Counted from the stretch's first letter, positions 1 through 12,708 are shown. The stretch: 64,000 nt of DNA from Microbacterium sp. Leaf288 (GCF_001422925.1 NZ_LMNI01000010.1:1-64000); one strand, 5' to 3'. The notes: generated by a model not told the origin, from the letters alone. Numbers and translations: made by a program.

Positions 1-37
1 GGGGGGACCCTGTGGGAGAGTAGGACACCGCCGGACA
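1..37 (+). rRNA. rrf: 5S ribosomal RNA, 3' end only
   Basis: The first bases match the conserved 3' third of actinobacterial 5S rRNA, ending in GAGAGTAGGACACCGCCGGA. The 5' part and the rest of the rRNA operon lie upstream of the window. A strong terminator follows at once, as expected for the last gene of an rRNA operon. The exact 3' end is uncertain by a few bases. Confidence 0.88.
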
Positions 38-45
38 CCCATTCA

Positions 46-77
46 CGGAATGGCCACCCACACGGGTGGCCATTCCG
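46..77 (+). terminator. Rho-independent-type terminator of the rRNA operon
   Basis: A perfect 14-bp stem (CGGAATGGCCACCC pairing with GGGTGGCCATTCCG) closes an ACAC loop, and a short CGTT stretch follows. It sits 9 bases after the 5S end. The ATG at 50 lies inside the stem, so it is not a credible start for the following gene. Confidence 0.85.
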
Positions 78-127
78 CGTTAACACGATGGATTGCCGAC
101 GCAGAACGGATCCAGGAGGATCGAAGA

Positions 128-2064
<1,937 letters not shown>

Positions 2065-2065
<1 letters not shown>

Positions 2066-3099
2066 TGGCGCTCTTCGGGCGGCGGGCAGCGACGCCCGCC
2101 CCGCTGGACGGCGTGGACGTCGTGCTGGCCGACCTGGATGGAGTCGTCTATGCGGGTGCCGGCGCCCTGCCGCACGCGGTGGACAGCCTCAACCGCGCCC
2201 GCGATGGCCGCTCTCTCGCGTACATCACGAACAACGCTGCGCGCACGGATGCCTCGGTCGCGGCGCATCTGAGCGAGCTCGGGCTCGCGACGACGCCGCG
2301 TGACGTCGTCACCAGCCCGCAGGCCGCGATGCGGCTGCTCGCGGAGAAGATCGCGCCCGGATCCACGGTCCTCGTCGTCGGAGGCGATGGCCTCGTCGTC
2401 GAGGTCGAGAAGGCCGGGTTCGTCGTGACCCGGAGCGCCGATGACGCGCCGTCGGCGGTCGTGCAGGGATTCGCTCCCGAGGTCGGCTGGACTCAGCTTG
2501 CTGAGGCGGCCTTCGCGCTCAAGACGCCCGAGGAAGACGGCGGCATTCCGTGGGTGGCCACCAACACGGACTGGACGATCCCGCAGTCTCGCGGCATCGC
2601 GCCCGGCAACGGCACGCTGGTCTCCGCCGTGCACACGGCAGTCGGCCGACTCGCGACCGTCGCCGGCAAGCCCGAAGTGCCGATCTTCGAGGAGGCCGTC
2701 GCGCGGTTCGAGGCGCAGCATCCGTTGTTCCTGGGCGACCGTCTCGATACCGACATCCTCGGCGCCAACCGTGCCGGCATCCCGTCTGCTCTGGTGCTCA
2801 CGGGTGTGGATCGTCCGAAGCACGTCCTGGCGGCGCCCGAGAACTCGCGTCCGACCTACATCCTGGGGGACCTCCGCGAGCTCCACGAGCCCTACCCCGA
2901 GGTGCAGGTGAAAGACGGCGTCACGACCGTGCGAGACGCGCGCGTCGCGATCGACGGCGCCGACATCCGCATCCTGAGCGAGGGCGCCCCGGTCGACCTC
3001 GTGCGCGCGGGCGCGGCAGCGATCTGGTCGACCGGACGCGCGATCTTCGGCTTCCGCGTGCCCGAGCGCCTCTACGCGGATCCGTTCCACCGCCCCTGA
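2065..3099 (+). CDS. HAD-superfamily phosphatase, NagD/UmpH-like (class IIA)
   Basis: A soluble 344-aa phosphohydrolase. Motif I is DLDGVVY, with the nucleophile Asp23 and the acid/base Asp25. A TNNA stretch near residue 53 is motif II, and GDRLDTD near residue 224 supplies the magnesium-binding acids of motif IV. Class IIA HAD enzymes dephosphorylate small phosphorylated metabolites such as nucleotides; the substrate here cannot be read from sequence. The start overlaps the preceding stop (TGATG), so translation is probably coupled. It matches Rv1692 in order. The last 60 residues go beyond the core HAD fold. Confidence 0.9.
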
Positions 3100-3139
3100 T
3101 CCTCGCCGCGGAAAGGCGGGGAGTGTCGGGCGACCCCCG

Positions 3140-3145
3140 TATTCT
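3140..3145 (+). promoter_or_regulatory. Candidate -10 element (TATTCT) for a leaderless transcript
   Basis: TATTCT ends 7 bases before the ATG at 3153, which would place the transcription start on the start codon. No Shine-Dalgarno sequence precedes that ATG. The promoter could drive the small gene together with tlyA, nadK and recN. No clear -35 is visible. Confidence 0.5.
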
Positions 3146-3152
3146 GGGGGAC

Positions 3153-3311
3153 ATGGATCGAGTCGATGCGCATGATGACGAGCACGGCGATCTGCTGTCG
3201 ACCCTCGAGGTGATCGAGGCGCAGCCGCTGGCCACGCGTGCCGAGGCGTACGACGCGCTGCACGACGCGCTCGCCCGTCGCCTCGAGGCGACCCCCGGCA
3301 CCTCGTCATGA
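3153..3311 (+). CDS. Small conserved protein upstream of tlyA (52 aa), function unknown
   Basis: The gene encodes 52 aa starting MDRVDAHDDEHGDLL and ending just after RLEATPGTSS. It is acidic at the N-terminus and probably helical, with no signal or membrane segment. Its stop overlaps the tlyA start as ATGA, which supports real, coupled translation. It occupies the place of the small hypothetical Rv1693 between the HAD phosphatase and tlyA in mycobacteria (recalled). No function is proposed. Confidence 0.75.
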   Translation: MDRVDAHDDEHGDLLSTLEVIEAQPLATRAEAYDALHDALARRLEATPGTSS

Positions 3312-4108
3312 CGAGCCGCCTCGACGCCGCTCTCGCCGCCCGGGGCCTCGCGCGCTCCCGCACCCACGCCGCGACGCTCATCGCCGATGGGCTCGTGACG
3401 GTCGACGGCCGTCCCGTGGTGAAGTCCTCCACCCCCGTCGGCGACGAGAGCCTCATCGAGGTGGCGGTCTCCGACCATTACGTCAGCCGCGCGGCGCACA
3501 AGCTCATCGCCGGCCTCGACGCCTTCGAGGTCGACGTCCATGGCCGCGTCGCGCTCGACATGGGCGCATCCACCGGCGGCTTCACCCAGGTGTTGCGCGA
3601 GCGCGGCGCCGAGCCGGTGATCGCCGTCGATGTCGGTCACGGGCAGCTCGCAGCATCCGTCGCCGCCGATACCGGTGTGGTCGCGGTCGAAGGGTTCAAC
3701 GTCCGCTACATGACCCCCGACTCGCTCGCCGAGGCGAGCGGCCTCTCCGAGGCACCCGCGGTGATCACGGGCGACCTGTCGTTCATCTCGCTCACCCATG
3801 TTCTTCCCGCGGCGCGGGCGGTCGCAGCATCCGATGCCGATCTCGTGCTCCTGATCAAGCCGCAGTTCGAGGTCGGGCGCACGGCGGTCAAGGGAGGCCT
3901 CGTGACCAACCCCGTGCTGCGCGCCGACGCGGTCGCGCGCGTGCTGTGGGCGGCGTGGGACGCGGGCCTCGGCACGTGCGGGTTCGTATCCTCCCCGATC
4001 GCGGGGACCCACGGCAATTCCGAGTTCATCGCACACCTCGCGCCGGGTCGGGGGAGCAATCCGACAGAATGGTTGAGCACTGTGAACCGACTGGCGGGGA
4101 GCCGATGA
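3308..4108 (+). CDS. tlyA: TlyA-family rRNA 2'-O-methyltransferase
   Basis: A 266-aa protein. Residues 1-60 form an S4 RNA-binding domain. The rest is an FtsJ-like Rossmann methyltransferase with the SAM-binding stretch LDMGASTGGF near residue 84 and LLIKPQFEVGR near residue 185, a family signature. In mycobacteria TlyA 2'-O-methylates cytidines in 16S and 23S rRNA and makes ribosomes sensitive to capreomycin; that role is transferred by homology. It is translationally coupled at both ends, overlapping the small gene before it and nadK after it by 4 bases each. Confidence 0.93.
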   Translation: MTSRLDAALAARGLARSRTHAATLIADGLVTVDGRPVVKSSTPVGDESLIEVAVSDHYVSRAAHKLIAGLDAFEVDVHGRVALDMGASTGGFTQVLRERGAEPVIAVDVGHGQLAASVAADTGVVAVEGFNVRYMTPDSLAEASGLSEAPAVITGDLSFISLTHVLPAARAVAASDADLVLLIKPQFEVGRTAVKGGLVTNPVLRADAVARVLWAAWDAGLGTCGFVSSPIAGTHGNSEFIAHLAPGRGSNPTEWLSTVNRLAGSR

Positions 4109-5124
4109 ACGACGCCGACACCGAGGCCCAGCGCAGCATCCTCGTGGTGGCGCACGCCCACCGCGCCGACACCGTGGCTGCCGCGGAGCGGGTCGTCGCC
4201 GCGCTGCGCGCCGCCGGCGCCCGTCCCGTCCTCGCCCTCGACGACGGCGAAGACCTCGTGCAGGCGGGGCCTTCGCTGGCCGACGTCGCGGTGCTGGGCA
4301 TCGATGTGCCGGTGACCGAGATCGAACTCGCGATCGTCCTCGGTGGCGACGGAACGATCCTGCGAGCTGCCGAACTCGTGCGCGACGGCAGTGCGCCGGT
4401 CCTCGGCATCAACATGGGCCACGTCGGCTTCCTCGCCGAGATCGAGCGCGACGACATGGATGAAGCCGTCCGCCGCGTCATCGCGCGCGAGTACGAGGTC
4501 GAGGACCGCATGGCGCTCCAGGTGCGGGTGAAAGACACCGCCGACTCCGTCATCTACGAGACGTGGGCGCTCAACGAAGCGACCGTCGAGAAGGCCAGCC
4601 GTGAGCGCCTGCTCGAGGTCGTCGTCGAGATCGACGGCCGTCCGCTGTCGACGTTCGGCTGTGACGGCATGGTCGTCTCGACGCCCACCGGGTCGACCGC
4701 CTACAACTTCTCCGCCGGCGGGCCGGTGATCTGGCCGACGGTCGAGGCGATCGCTGTGGTGCCGCTGTCGGCCCACGCTCTCTTCGCCAAGCCCCTGGTG
4801 GTCGGCCCTGAGCACTCCGTGGCCATCGAGGTGCTCGAGCGCACCAACGGCACCGGCATCCTGTGGTGTGACGGGCGCCGCTCGCACGACCTGCCGCCTG
4901 GCGCGCGCGTCGTGGTGCGGCGGTCCGATCGCCCGGTGCGCCTCGCGCGCCTGCACCCCGCCCAGTTCACCGATCGTCTGGTGCGCAAGTTCCGCCTCCC
5001 CGTCGAGGGCTGGCGCGGTCCGGCCGCGATCACGGGCGTCATGCCGACCCAGAGGCCGGCGAAGGATGCCGCGACCGCCGTCGACGTCGAGATCGACGTG
5101 GTCGGCAGCGAGGTGGCCCCGTGA
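4105..5124 (+). CDS. nadK: NAD kinase
   Basis: A 339-aa cytoplasmic enzyme that phosphorylates NAD to NADP with ATP or polyphosphate. The GGDGT motif is at residues 80-84, and the later conserved stretches NEATVEK and GCDGMVVSTPTGSTAYNFSAGG are intact. The ATG at 4105 is chosen because it overlaps the tlyA stop (ATGA) and gives the usual family length; the frame stays open upstream without homology. The end overlaps recN as GTGA. The gene order matches Rv1694-Rv1696. Confidence 0.95.
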   Translation: MNDADTEAQRSILVVAHAHRADTVAAAERVVAALRAAGARPVLALDDGEDLVQAGPSLADVAVLGIDVPVTEIELAIVLGGDGTILRAAELVRDGSAPVLGINMGHVGFLAEIERDDMDEAVRRVIAREYEVEDRMALQVRVKDTADSVIYETWALNEATVEKASRERLLEVVVEIDGRPLSTFGCDGMVVSTPTGSTAYNFSAGGPVIWPTVEAIAVVPLSAHALFAKPLVVGPEHSVAIEVLERTNGTGILWCDGRRSHDLPPGARVVVRRSDRPVRLARLHPAQFTDRLVRKFRLPVEGWRGPAAITGVMPTQRPAKDAATAVDVEIDVVGSEVAP

Positions 5125-6812
5125 TCGAGGAGATGCGCCTGCGCGACCTCGGTGTGATCGCCGAGGCGACGCTGCCGATCGGTGCCGGCTTCACCGCGAT
5201 CACCGGTGAGACCGGTGCCGGCAAGACGATGGTCGTGACGGGACTCGGGCTGTTGCTCGGCCAGCGCGCCGACTCCGGCGCCGTGCGCGCGGGAGCCGCA
5301 CAGGCGACGGTGGACGGCGTGTGGATCGTCCCCGAGGACGGACCGGTGGCCGCGCGCGTACGCGAGGCCGGTGGCGATGTCGAGCCCATCGGCGGTGGTC
5401 GTGCCGAGCTGTACATCGGGCGGTCGATCTCGAGCGAGGGCCGTGGGCGGGCGTCCGTCGGCGGCCGCGCCGCACCGGCAGGAGTGCTCGCCGACCTCGC
5501 CGACGAGCTGGTGGTCGTGCACGGGCAGTCCGATCAGCTGCGACTGCGATCCGCGGCCGCACAGCGTGACGCGCTGGATCGGTTCGGCGGCGAGGCCGTC
5601 CACACCGCACGCGACGCGTACCGCCGCGCGTTCGAGCACTGGCGTGCGATCGACCGCGAGCTGTCGCAGCTCACCGACGACCGCGACGCGCGGGCCCGCG
5701 AGGCCGAAGCCCTGCGAAACCAGCTCGCCGAGATCGAGCAGGCGGCGCCCGAATCCGGCGAGGACGCCGAGCTGGCGACGCGCGCGGAGCGCCTGGCGAA
5801 CGCCGAGGAGCTCCGGCTCGCCGCCGCGACCGCGCATGACGGGCTCTCGGGCGAGGGCGACGAACCCGATGCCGGGGCGCTGCTCGCCGAGGCGCGTCGC
5901 GCCCTCGAGCGCGTGCACGACCCCGTGCTGGCCGAGCTCGGCGGGCAGCTTGCCGACGTCGGCTACCGGGTCGCCGATATCGCCGCGGCCCTGGCGGGCT
6001 ACCTCGCCGACCTCGACGAGTCGGGGCCGCATGAACTCGCCGCGGTCGAAGAGCGCCGCGCCGTGCTCGCCGGCCTCGTCCGCGCGCACGGCACGCTCGA
6101 CGCCGCCATCGAGCTGCTCGACACCGGCTCTTCGCGCTTGGCTGAGCTCGACGACGATTCCGATCGCATCGACCGGCTGACGGCGGAACGGGATGCCGCG
6201 GCATCCGTCCTCGACGAGACCGCGGGTGTGCTCACTGAGGCGCGCACCGAGGCAGCCGCGCGGCTGGGCGCCGCCGTGAGCACCGAGCTGCGCGCGCTCG
6301 CGATGCCCGACGCGCGCCTCGAGGTCGCCGTCACGGCGGGCACCGAGTCCGCGTCGGGGCGCGACGACGTCGCCATCCTGCTGGCACCGCACCCGGGCGC
6401 CGAGCCGCGGGCCGTCTCGCGCGGCGCGAGCGGCGGTGAGCTCAGCCGCGTCATGCTCGCGATCGAGGTCGTCATCGCCACCGTCGACCCCGTCCCGACT
6501 TTCGTGTTCGACGAAGTCGATGCCGGCATCGGCGGAGCCGCCGCGATCGAGGTGGGCCGGCGCCTCGCGCGCCTGTCGGAGTCGTCGCAGGTGATCGCGG
6601 TCACCCACCTCGCGCAGGTCGCGGCGTTCGCCGCGAACCACCTCACGGTGGTGAAGGCGAACGACGGCTCGGTCACGGCATCCGATGTCCGTCGCCTGGA
6701 CGGCGCCGACCGCGAGGCCGAGATGGCGCGTCTGCTGTCGGGCATGCCCGACTCGGACGCCGCCCTCACCCACGCACGCGAGCTGCTCAGCCTTCGCACC
6801 GAAGTCGACTGA
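5121..6812 (+). CDS. recN: DNA repair protein RecN (SMC-like ATPase)
   Basis: A 563-aa protein with the usual RecN layout. Walker A GETGAGKT is at residues 29-36, followed by two coiled-coil arms rich in Ala, Glu and Arg. The ABC signature SRGASGGELSR lies near residue 435 and Walker B TFVFDEVDAGIGG near residue 460. RecN holds DNA ends together during double-strand break repair. Translation starts at a GTG overlapping the nadK stop. No LexA-box-like site is visible just upstream, where nadK coding sequence runs to the start. Confidence 0.94.
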   Translation: MIEEMRLRDLGVIAEATLPIGAGFTAITGETGAGKTMVVTGLGLLLGQRADSGAVRAGAAQATVDGVWIVPEDGPVAARVREAGGDVEPIGGGRAELYIGRSISSEGRGRASVGGRAAPAGVLADLADELVVVHGQSDQLRLRSAAAQRDALDRFGGEAVHTARDAYRRAFEHWRAIDRELSQLTDDRDARAREAEALRNQLAEIEQAAPESGEDAELATRAERLANAEELRLAAATAHDGLSGEGDEPDAGALLAEARRALERVHDPVLAELGGQLADVGYRVADIAAALAGYLADLDESGPHELAAVEERRAVLAGLVRAHGTLDAAIELLDTGSSRLAELDDDSDRIDRLTAERDAAASVLDETAGVLTEARTEAAARLGAAVSTELRALAMPDARLEVAVTAGTESASGRDDVAILLAPHPGAEPRAVSRGASGGELSRVMLAIEVVIATVDPVPTFVFDEVDAGIGGAAAIEVGRRLARLSESSQVIAVTHLAQVAAFAANHLTVVKANDGSVTASDVRRLDGADREAEMARLLSGMPDSDAALTHARELLSLRTEVD

Positions 6813-6868
6813 GTCCGCGGCCTCCGCGTGTCCTCAGCTTCTGCGAAGCTCATCGAAACACTGCCTGA

Positions 6869-6874
6869 TAGGAT
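6869..6874 (+). promoter_or_regulatory. Candidate -10 element (TAGGAT) for leaderless pyrG mRNA
   Basis: TAGGAT ends 8 bases before the GTG start of pyrG at 6883 in the short recN-pyrG gap. No purine-rich ribosome binding site precedes the start, so initiation directly on the GTG (or on the ATG at 6886) is plausible. The -35 is weak. Confidence 0.5.
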
Positions 6875-6876
6875 AA

Positions 6877-8583
<1,707 letters not shown>

Positions 8584-8584
8584 C

Positions 8585-9172
8585 GTGGCGGAGGAACTCC
8601 TCGCCGACGAGCCGGTCGACGCCACCATCCTCGACAGCGATCTGGTCTACGAGGGCCGGGTGTGGGACGTGCGCAGCGACACCGTGGCGTATGGCGACGG
8701 GCAGATCGTGCGCCAGTACGTCGATCATCCCGGTGCGGCGGCGGTCGTGGCGGTGGACGACGAGGGGCGGGTGCTGCTGATCCAGCAGTACCGGCACCCG
8801 ATCCGCCACCGCGACTGGGAGATCCCGGCCGGGCTGCTCGACATGGCCGGCGAGACGCCGCTCGAGACCGCCCGACGTGAGCTTGCCGAGGAGGTCGACC
8901 TCGTCGCATCGTCGTGGGAGCCGCTCGTGAGCATCTTCACCACGCCCGGCGGAAACGACGAGATCGTCCACCTGTTCCTCGCGCGCGGCCTCACCCCCGC
9001 GAGCGAGGTGCACGCGCGGGAGGACGAGGAGGCCGACATCCGCCTCGAGTGGCTGCCGCTCGCCGACGCCGTCGCAGGAGTCCTCGCGGGGCGGCTGCGC
9101 AACGGCATCCTCGCGGTGGGTCTGCTCGCCGCGGCCGAGCGTCTGCGCCAGGCCGACACCACGGGAGCCTGA
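8585..9172 (+). CDS. Nudix hydrolase, ADP-ribose pyrophosphatase type
   Basis: The 195-aa product starts at a GTG one base after the pyrG stop; the frame is open upstream but only as a shadow of pyrG. The Nudix box runs from GLLDMAGE to RELAEEVDL and keeps the catalytic REL-EE core. The Gly usual near its end is Asp here. The preceding Gln-Gln-Tyr-Arg stretch and the overall pattern fit enzymes that split ADP-ribose into AMP and ribose 5-phosphate. It is in the place of Rv1700, between pyrG and xerD. Confidence 0.87.
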   Translation: MAEELLADEPVDATILDSDLVYEGRVWDVRSDTVAYGDGQIVRQYVDHPGAAAVVAVDDEGRVLLIQQYRHPIRHRDWEIPAGLLDMAGETPLETARRELAEEVDLVASSWEPLVSIFTTPGGNDEIVHLFLARGLTPASEVHAREDEEADIRLEWLPLADAVAGVLAGRLRNGILAVGLLAAAERLRQADTTGA

Positions 9173-9238
9173 CGAACCCTCCGGAGTTCGCCGACGGGCC
9201 GGCCGGACGTGAGACCCTCGTGGCAGGAGGCGCCTGAC

Positions 9239-10189
9239 ATGCAGATCGATCGAGCGATGGACTCGTACCTGCGCCACGTCGCGATCGAGCGCGGCCTGTC
9301 GGAGAACACCGTTGCGGCGTACCGGCGCGACCTCGCCGGCTATGCCGACTGGCTGCGCGAACAGCACATCGACGACACCGCCGCGGTCACCTCGGTGACT
9401 CTGGCGAGCTTCATCGCCGACCGCGCCGCGACCCAGCCGCCGATGGCTGCATCGTCGCTGGCGCGGCTGCAGTCCTCGGTGCGCGGGCTCCACCGCTTCC
9501 TCGCCCGCGAGGGCATCGAGCCGGCCGACCCGTCCTCGAACCTGCGCCCGCCGAAGCAGCCACGACGGCTGCCCAAGGCGCTCACGATCGAGCAGGTGGA
9601 GAGCCTGCTGGATGCCTCGGGGCCCGCGCCGGCGACCGAGGCCGACGCGTCCGGGAGCGGGGGAGCAGCGGCGGGCGATCTGCTCGGCATGCGCGACCGT
9701 GCGCTGCTCGAGCTGCTGTACGCCACCGGTGCGCGCGTGTCGGAGATCGTGCAGCTCGACGTGGACGATGCGGCGCACGGCGACGTGCTGCGTGTGCGGG
9801 GCAAAGGATCGAAGGAGCGCATCGTGCCGGTCGGATCGTACGCGCGCGCCGCCGTCGACGCCTACCTCACGCGCGCGCGGCCCGAGCTCTCGCACCGTGG
9901 CCGGTCGACGCCGAAGCTCTTCCTCGGCGCGCGGGGGGCGCCGCTGTCGCGGCAGAGCGCCTGGCTGATCATCCAGTCGGCAGCCGAGCGCGCCCACCTC
10001 ACCGCGCATGTGTCGCCCCACACCCTGCGGCACTCGTTCGCGACCCACCTCCTGCAGGGCGGCGCCGACGTGCGCGTCGTCCAGGAGCTGCTGGGCCACG
10101 CCTCCGTCGCGACCACCCAGATCTACACCTACGTGTCGGTCGACGCGCTGCGCGACGTGTACGCCACCTCGCATCCGCGCGCGCGGTGA
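9239..10189 (+). CDS. xerD: Tyrosine recombinase XerD
   Basis: A 316-aa site-specific recombinase that resolves chromosome dimers at dif with XerC. The start at 9239 follows AGGAGG at 9225-9230. Residues 1-95 are the SAM-like core-binding domain. The catalytic domain has Arg166 (ATGARVSE), Lys189 (RGKGSKER), His261 and Arg264 (HTLRH), His287 (LLGHASV) and the nucleophile Tyr296. An acidic insertion near residues 127-147 separates the domains. No mobile-element features surround it, and position matches Rv1701, so it is the chromosomal enzyme rather than an integrase. Confidence 0.92.
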   Translation: MQIDRAMDSYLRHVAIERGLSENTVAAYRRDLAGYADWLREQHIDDTAAVTSVTLASFIADRAATQPPMAASSLARLQSSVRGLHRFLAREGIEPADPSSNLRPPKQPRRLPKALTIEQVESLLDASGPAPATEADASGSGGAAAGDLLGMRDRALLELLYATGARVSEIVQLDVDDAAHGDVLRVRGKGSKERIVPVGSYARAAVDAYLTRARPELSHRGRSTPKLFLGARGAPLSRQSAWLIIQSAAERAHLTAHVSPHTLRHSFATHLLQGGADVRVVQELLGHASVATTQIYTYVSVDALRDVYATSHPRAR

Positions 10190-10234
10190 CGCCGCTGCGC
10201 CGCCTCAGCGAATCAGCGCGTGAACGGCGATTTT

Positions 10235-10253
10235 GCACGGCCGAAAGCCGTGC
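10235..10253 (+). terminator. Short hairpin after xerD, possible terminator
   Basis: A 7-bp stem, GCACGGC with GCCGTGC, closes a CGAAA loop in the xerD-VKOR gap. A T-run lies before it, not after it, so it is not a classical intrinsic terminator on either strand. It could be a Rho-dependent or RNA-stabilising structure. Confidence 0.3.
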
Positions 10254-10285
10254 GGGCCTGACGCCCTGTGGCGGAGAATGGGCGC

Positions 10286-10927
10286 ATGACCGACGTCGCC
10301 GCGCGTGCGGCATCCGGAGTACCTGAGGTCGAGGCATCAACGCACCCGACAGCGTGTCCGTCGACGGCGCTGGCGGTGTTCTGGATCGTCGCGGGGCTCG
10401 CCGGCTGGGTCGTCTCGTTCCTGCTCTACCTCGAGTACATCGGCCAGCTCGCGGGAACGGCGCCGCTCATCTCGTGCCAGGTGAGCCCGATCGTCACGTG
10501 CGGACCCAACCTGCTGTCGCCGGGTGGCAATCTGCTCGGCTTCAGCAACTCGATCATCGGGATCGTGCTGTTCCTCGGCCCCATCTACGCCGGGGTGAGT
10601 GCCCTGGCCGCGCCCGGCGGGCTGCGCCGGTGGTACTGGCGCGTCTACTCGCTGTTCCTGCTGGGCGCGGTGGCATTCGTCCACGTCCTCGCGTGGCGCA
10701 GCGTCTTCGAGTACGGCTCGCTGTGCCCGTGGTGCATGGTGGTGTGGGTCGTGACGATCCCGCTGTTCTGGTTCACGCTGGGGTGGACCCTCCGCGACGG
10801 CGTGTGGGGGCGGATGCCGCAGCTCGGCGCCGCACTCCTGACCTGGGCTCCGCTGATCACCGTGCTGGACTACGCGCTCATCGCGATCGCCGCGCAGGTG
10901 CGTCTCGACGTGCTCGGCTCGCTCTGA
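10286..10927 (+). CDS. VKOR-family membrane disulfide-bond oxidoreductase
   Basis: A 213-aa protein with four to five hydrophobic helices. It has the VKOR hallmark cysteines: a loop pair Cys64 and Cys72, and the quinone-side CPWC at residues 147-150. In actinobacteria VKOR reoxidises a DsbA-like partner and passes electrons to menaquinone, so secreted proteins gain disulfides. No DsbA-like gene is adjacent. The ATG at 10286 is preferred over the GTG at 10268. GAGAAT ends 6 bases before it, so a leaderless transcript is also possible. This gene has no counterpart in the mycobacterial order recalled for this block. Confidence 0.88.
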   Translation: MTDVAARAASGVPEVEASTHPTACPSTALAVFWIVAGLAGWVVSFLLYLEYIGQLAGTAPLISCQVSPIVTCGPNLLSPGGNLLGFSNSIIGIVLFLGPIYAGVSALAAPGGLRRWYWRVYSLFLLGAVAFVHVLAWRSVFEYGSLCPWCMVVWVVTIPLFWFTLGWTLRDGVWGRMPQLGAALLTWAPLITVLDYALIAIAAQVRLDVLGSL

Positions 10928-10997
10928 CGGCGGTCGGAGCCGCGCCGTTGCTCGGCCCCGCCCGCCGCGCCGCAGGCGTTCCGGGGCGGGGCGTGAC

Positions 10998-11003
10998 TAG
11001 AAT
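10998..11003 (+). promoter_or_regulatory. Candidate -10 element (TAGAAT) for the parA-scpAB operon
   Basis: TAGAAT sits 33 bases before the GTG at 11037, which would give a leader of roughly 25 bases containing a GGGAG ribosome binding site. The -35 region is not clear. It lies in the only gap before a long run of overlapping genes. Confidence 0.45.
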
Positions 11004-11036
11004 CGGTGGACACGAAGCATGTAGGCGGGAGCATTG

Positions 11037-11921
11037 GTGGCGGGCAAGGCACAGGCGGCGACGAAGGCCGCCACGGGGGACACTCCGATCGGACCCACCG
11101 GTCGTCCCTATCAGGGCTTCCCCACCCCGCCGAAGCTCGACGGTCACGGCCCCGCCCGCATCATCGCGCTGTGCAACCAGAAGGGCGGCGTCGGCAAGAC
11201 GACGACCACCATCAACCTCGCGGCCGCCCTCGCCGGCTACGGCCGCAAGGTGCTCGCGGTCGACTTCGACCCGCAGGGCGCGCTGTCGGCGGGTCTCGGC
11301 ATCCAGACCCACGACATCCCGACGATCTACGACCTGCTGCTCGACGGAAAGCGCGACCCGCACGAGGTCATCGTGCACACGCGCGTCGACAACCTCGACG
11401 TGATCCCGGCGAACATCGACCTCTCGGCGGCCGAGGTGCACCTCGTCAACGAGGTCGCTCGCGAGCAGACCCTGTCGCGGGCGCTGCGCAAGCTCACGGG
11501 CGACTACGACGTGATCCTCATCGACTGCCAGCCGTCGCTGGGCCTCCTCACGGTCAACGCCCTCACAGCGAGCCACGGTGTCGTCATCCCGCTCGAGTGC
11601 GAGTTCTTCGCCCTCCGCGGCGTCGCGATGCTCATCGAGACGATCGACAAGGTGCGCGACCGCCTCAACCCCACCATCACGCTCGACGGCGTGCTCGCCA
11701 CGATGTACGACGCGCGCACGCTCCACTCGCGCGAGGTGCTCGAGCGCGTGGTCGACGCCTTCGGCGACGACGTCCTCGAGACCGTGATCGGCCGCACCGT
11801 CAAGTTCCCGGATGCCTCCGTCTCGGGCATGCCGATCACCGAGTTCGCGCCGGAGCACGCCGCCGCGCAGGCCTACCTGCGGCTGGCGCGGGAGCTGGTC
11901 GCCCGTGGCGCCGTCGCCTGA
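11037..11921 (+). CDS. ParA/Soj-family ATPase linked to scpAB
   Basis: A 294-aa P-loop ATPase. The deviant Walker A KGGVGKTT lies near residue 50, with VDFDPQGALS (Walker A') and IDCQPSLG (Walker B) following. A Gln/Gly/Pro-rich leader of about 40 residues comes first. The GTG at 11037 is preferred over the TTG at 11034 because of spacing from GGGAG. No parB is adjacent. Like Rv1708 it is coupled to the condensin subunits ScpA and ScpB, so it probably acts in chromosome organisation rather than as the parS-bound ParA. Confidence 0.9.
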   Translation: MAGKAQAATKAATGDTPIGPTGRPYQGFPTPPKLDGHGPARIIALCNQKGGVGKTTTTINLAAALAGYGRKVLAVDFDPQGALSAGLGIQTHDIPTIYDLLLDGKRDPHEVIVHTRVDNLDVIPANIDLSAAEVHLVNEVAREQTLSRALRKLTGDYDVILIDCQPSLGLLTVNALTASHGVVIPLECEFFALRGVAMLIETIDKVRDRLNPTITLDGVLATMYDARTLHSREVLERVVDAFGDDVLETVIGRTVKFPDASVSGMPITEFAPEHAAAQAYLRLARELVARGAVA

Positions 11922-12708
11922 TCAGGATTCCGGGTTCCGGGTCGCGCTCACCAACTTCGACGGACCGTTCGACCTCCTGCTCACCCTGATCTCGAAGCAC
12001 GAGCTCGACATCACCGAGGTGTCGCTGTCGCTCGTGACCAACGAGTTCATCGCGTACCTCCGCGAGCTGGGTCCGGGCGAAGAGCTGGACGAGGCATCCG
12101 AGTTCCTGGTCGTCGCCGCGACCCTGCTCGACATGAAGGTCGCGGGGCTGCTGCCGCAGGGCGAGCTCGTCGACGCCGAGTCGGTCGCGCTGCTCGAGGC
12201 GCGGGACCTGCTGTTCGCGCGACTGCTCCAGTACCGCGCGTTCAAAGAGGTGTCGTCCTGGTTCGAGCGGTGCCTGCGCCGTGAGGCGGTGCGCCACACG
12301 CGTTCCGTGCGCCTCGACGAGAAGTACCGCAACGCCGTTCCGGAACTCGTGTGGTCGCTCAGCGCCGACGACTTCGCCGCGCTCGCGCTGCTGGCGATGA
12401 CGCCGAAGGAGATCCCGCGCATCGGGTTCGACCACCTGCACGCGCCGCTGGTGAGCATCCGCGAGCAGGCCGCCATCGTCGTGACCCTGCTGCGCGACAC
12501 CGGATCCCTGACGTTCCGCGAGCTCATTGCCGGCGTCAGCCAACCGGGTGTGGTGGTCGCCCGATTCCTCTCGGTGCTGGAGCTGTATCGCCACGCCGCC
12601 CTGTCCTTCGAACAGCTCGAGCCGCTCGGCGAGCTGACCCTCCGTTGGAGCGCTCAGCGCTGGAGCGACGAGAACCTCGCCACCTTGGGAGCCGACTATG
12701 ACCGATGA
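11905..12708 (+). CDS. scpA: Segregation and condensation protein A (kleisin)
   Basis: A 267-aa kleisin that bridges SMC heads in bacterial condensin. The N-terminal signature FDGPFDLLLTLISKHELDI and the following ELDEASEFLVVAATLLDMK stretch are typical. The C-terminal winged-helix part contains FRELI near residue 205. The GTG at 11905 overlaps the end of parA by 17 bases and follows GGAG; the open frame upstream is a parA shadow. The end overlaps scpB by 11 bases. Confidence 0.92.
   Translation: MAPSPDQDSGFRVALTNFDGPFDLLLTLISKHELDITEVSLSLVTNEFIAYLRELGPGEELDEASEFLVVAATLLDMKVAGLLPQGELVDAESVALLEARDLLFARLLQYRAFKEVSSWFERCLRREAVRHTRSVRLDEKYRNAVPELVWSLSADDFAALALLAMTPKEIPRIGFDHLHAPLVSIREQAAIVVTLLRDTGSLTFRELIAGVSQPGVVVARFLSVLELYRHAALSFEQLEPLGELTLRWSAQRWSDENLATLGADYDR

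Noticed and set aside
50..127. Upstream ATG at 50 extending the repeat protein by 26 residues
   Set aside because: It lies inside the stem of the rRNA terminator and has no ribosome binding site; the ATG at 128 has AGGAGG at good spacing.
9239..10189. xerD as an integrase of a mobile island
   Set aside because: It sits in the conserved pyrG-Nudix-xerD order, has no att-like repeats and no phage or plasmid genes around it.
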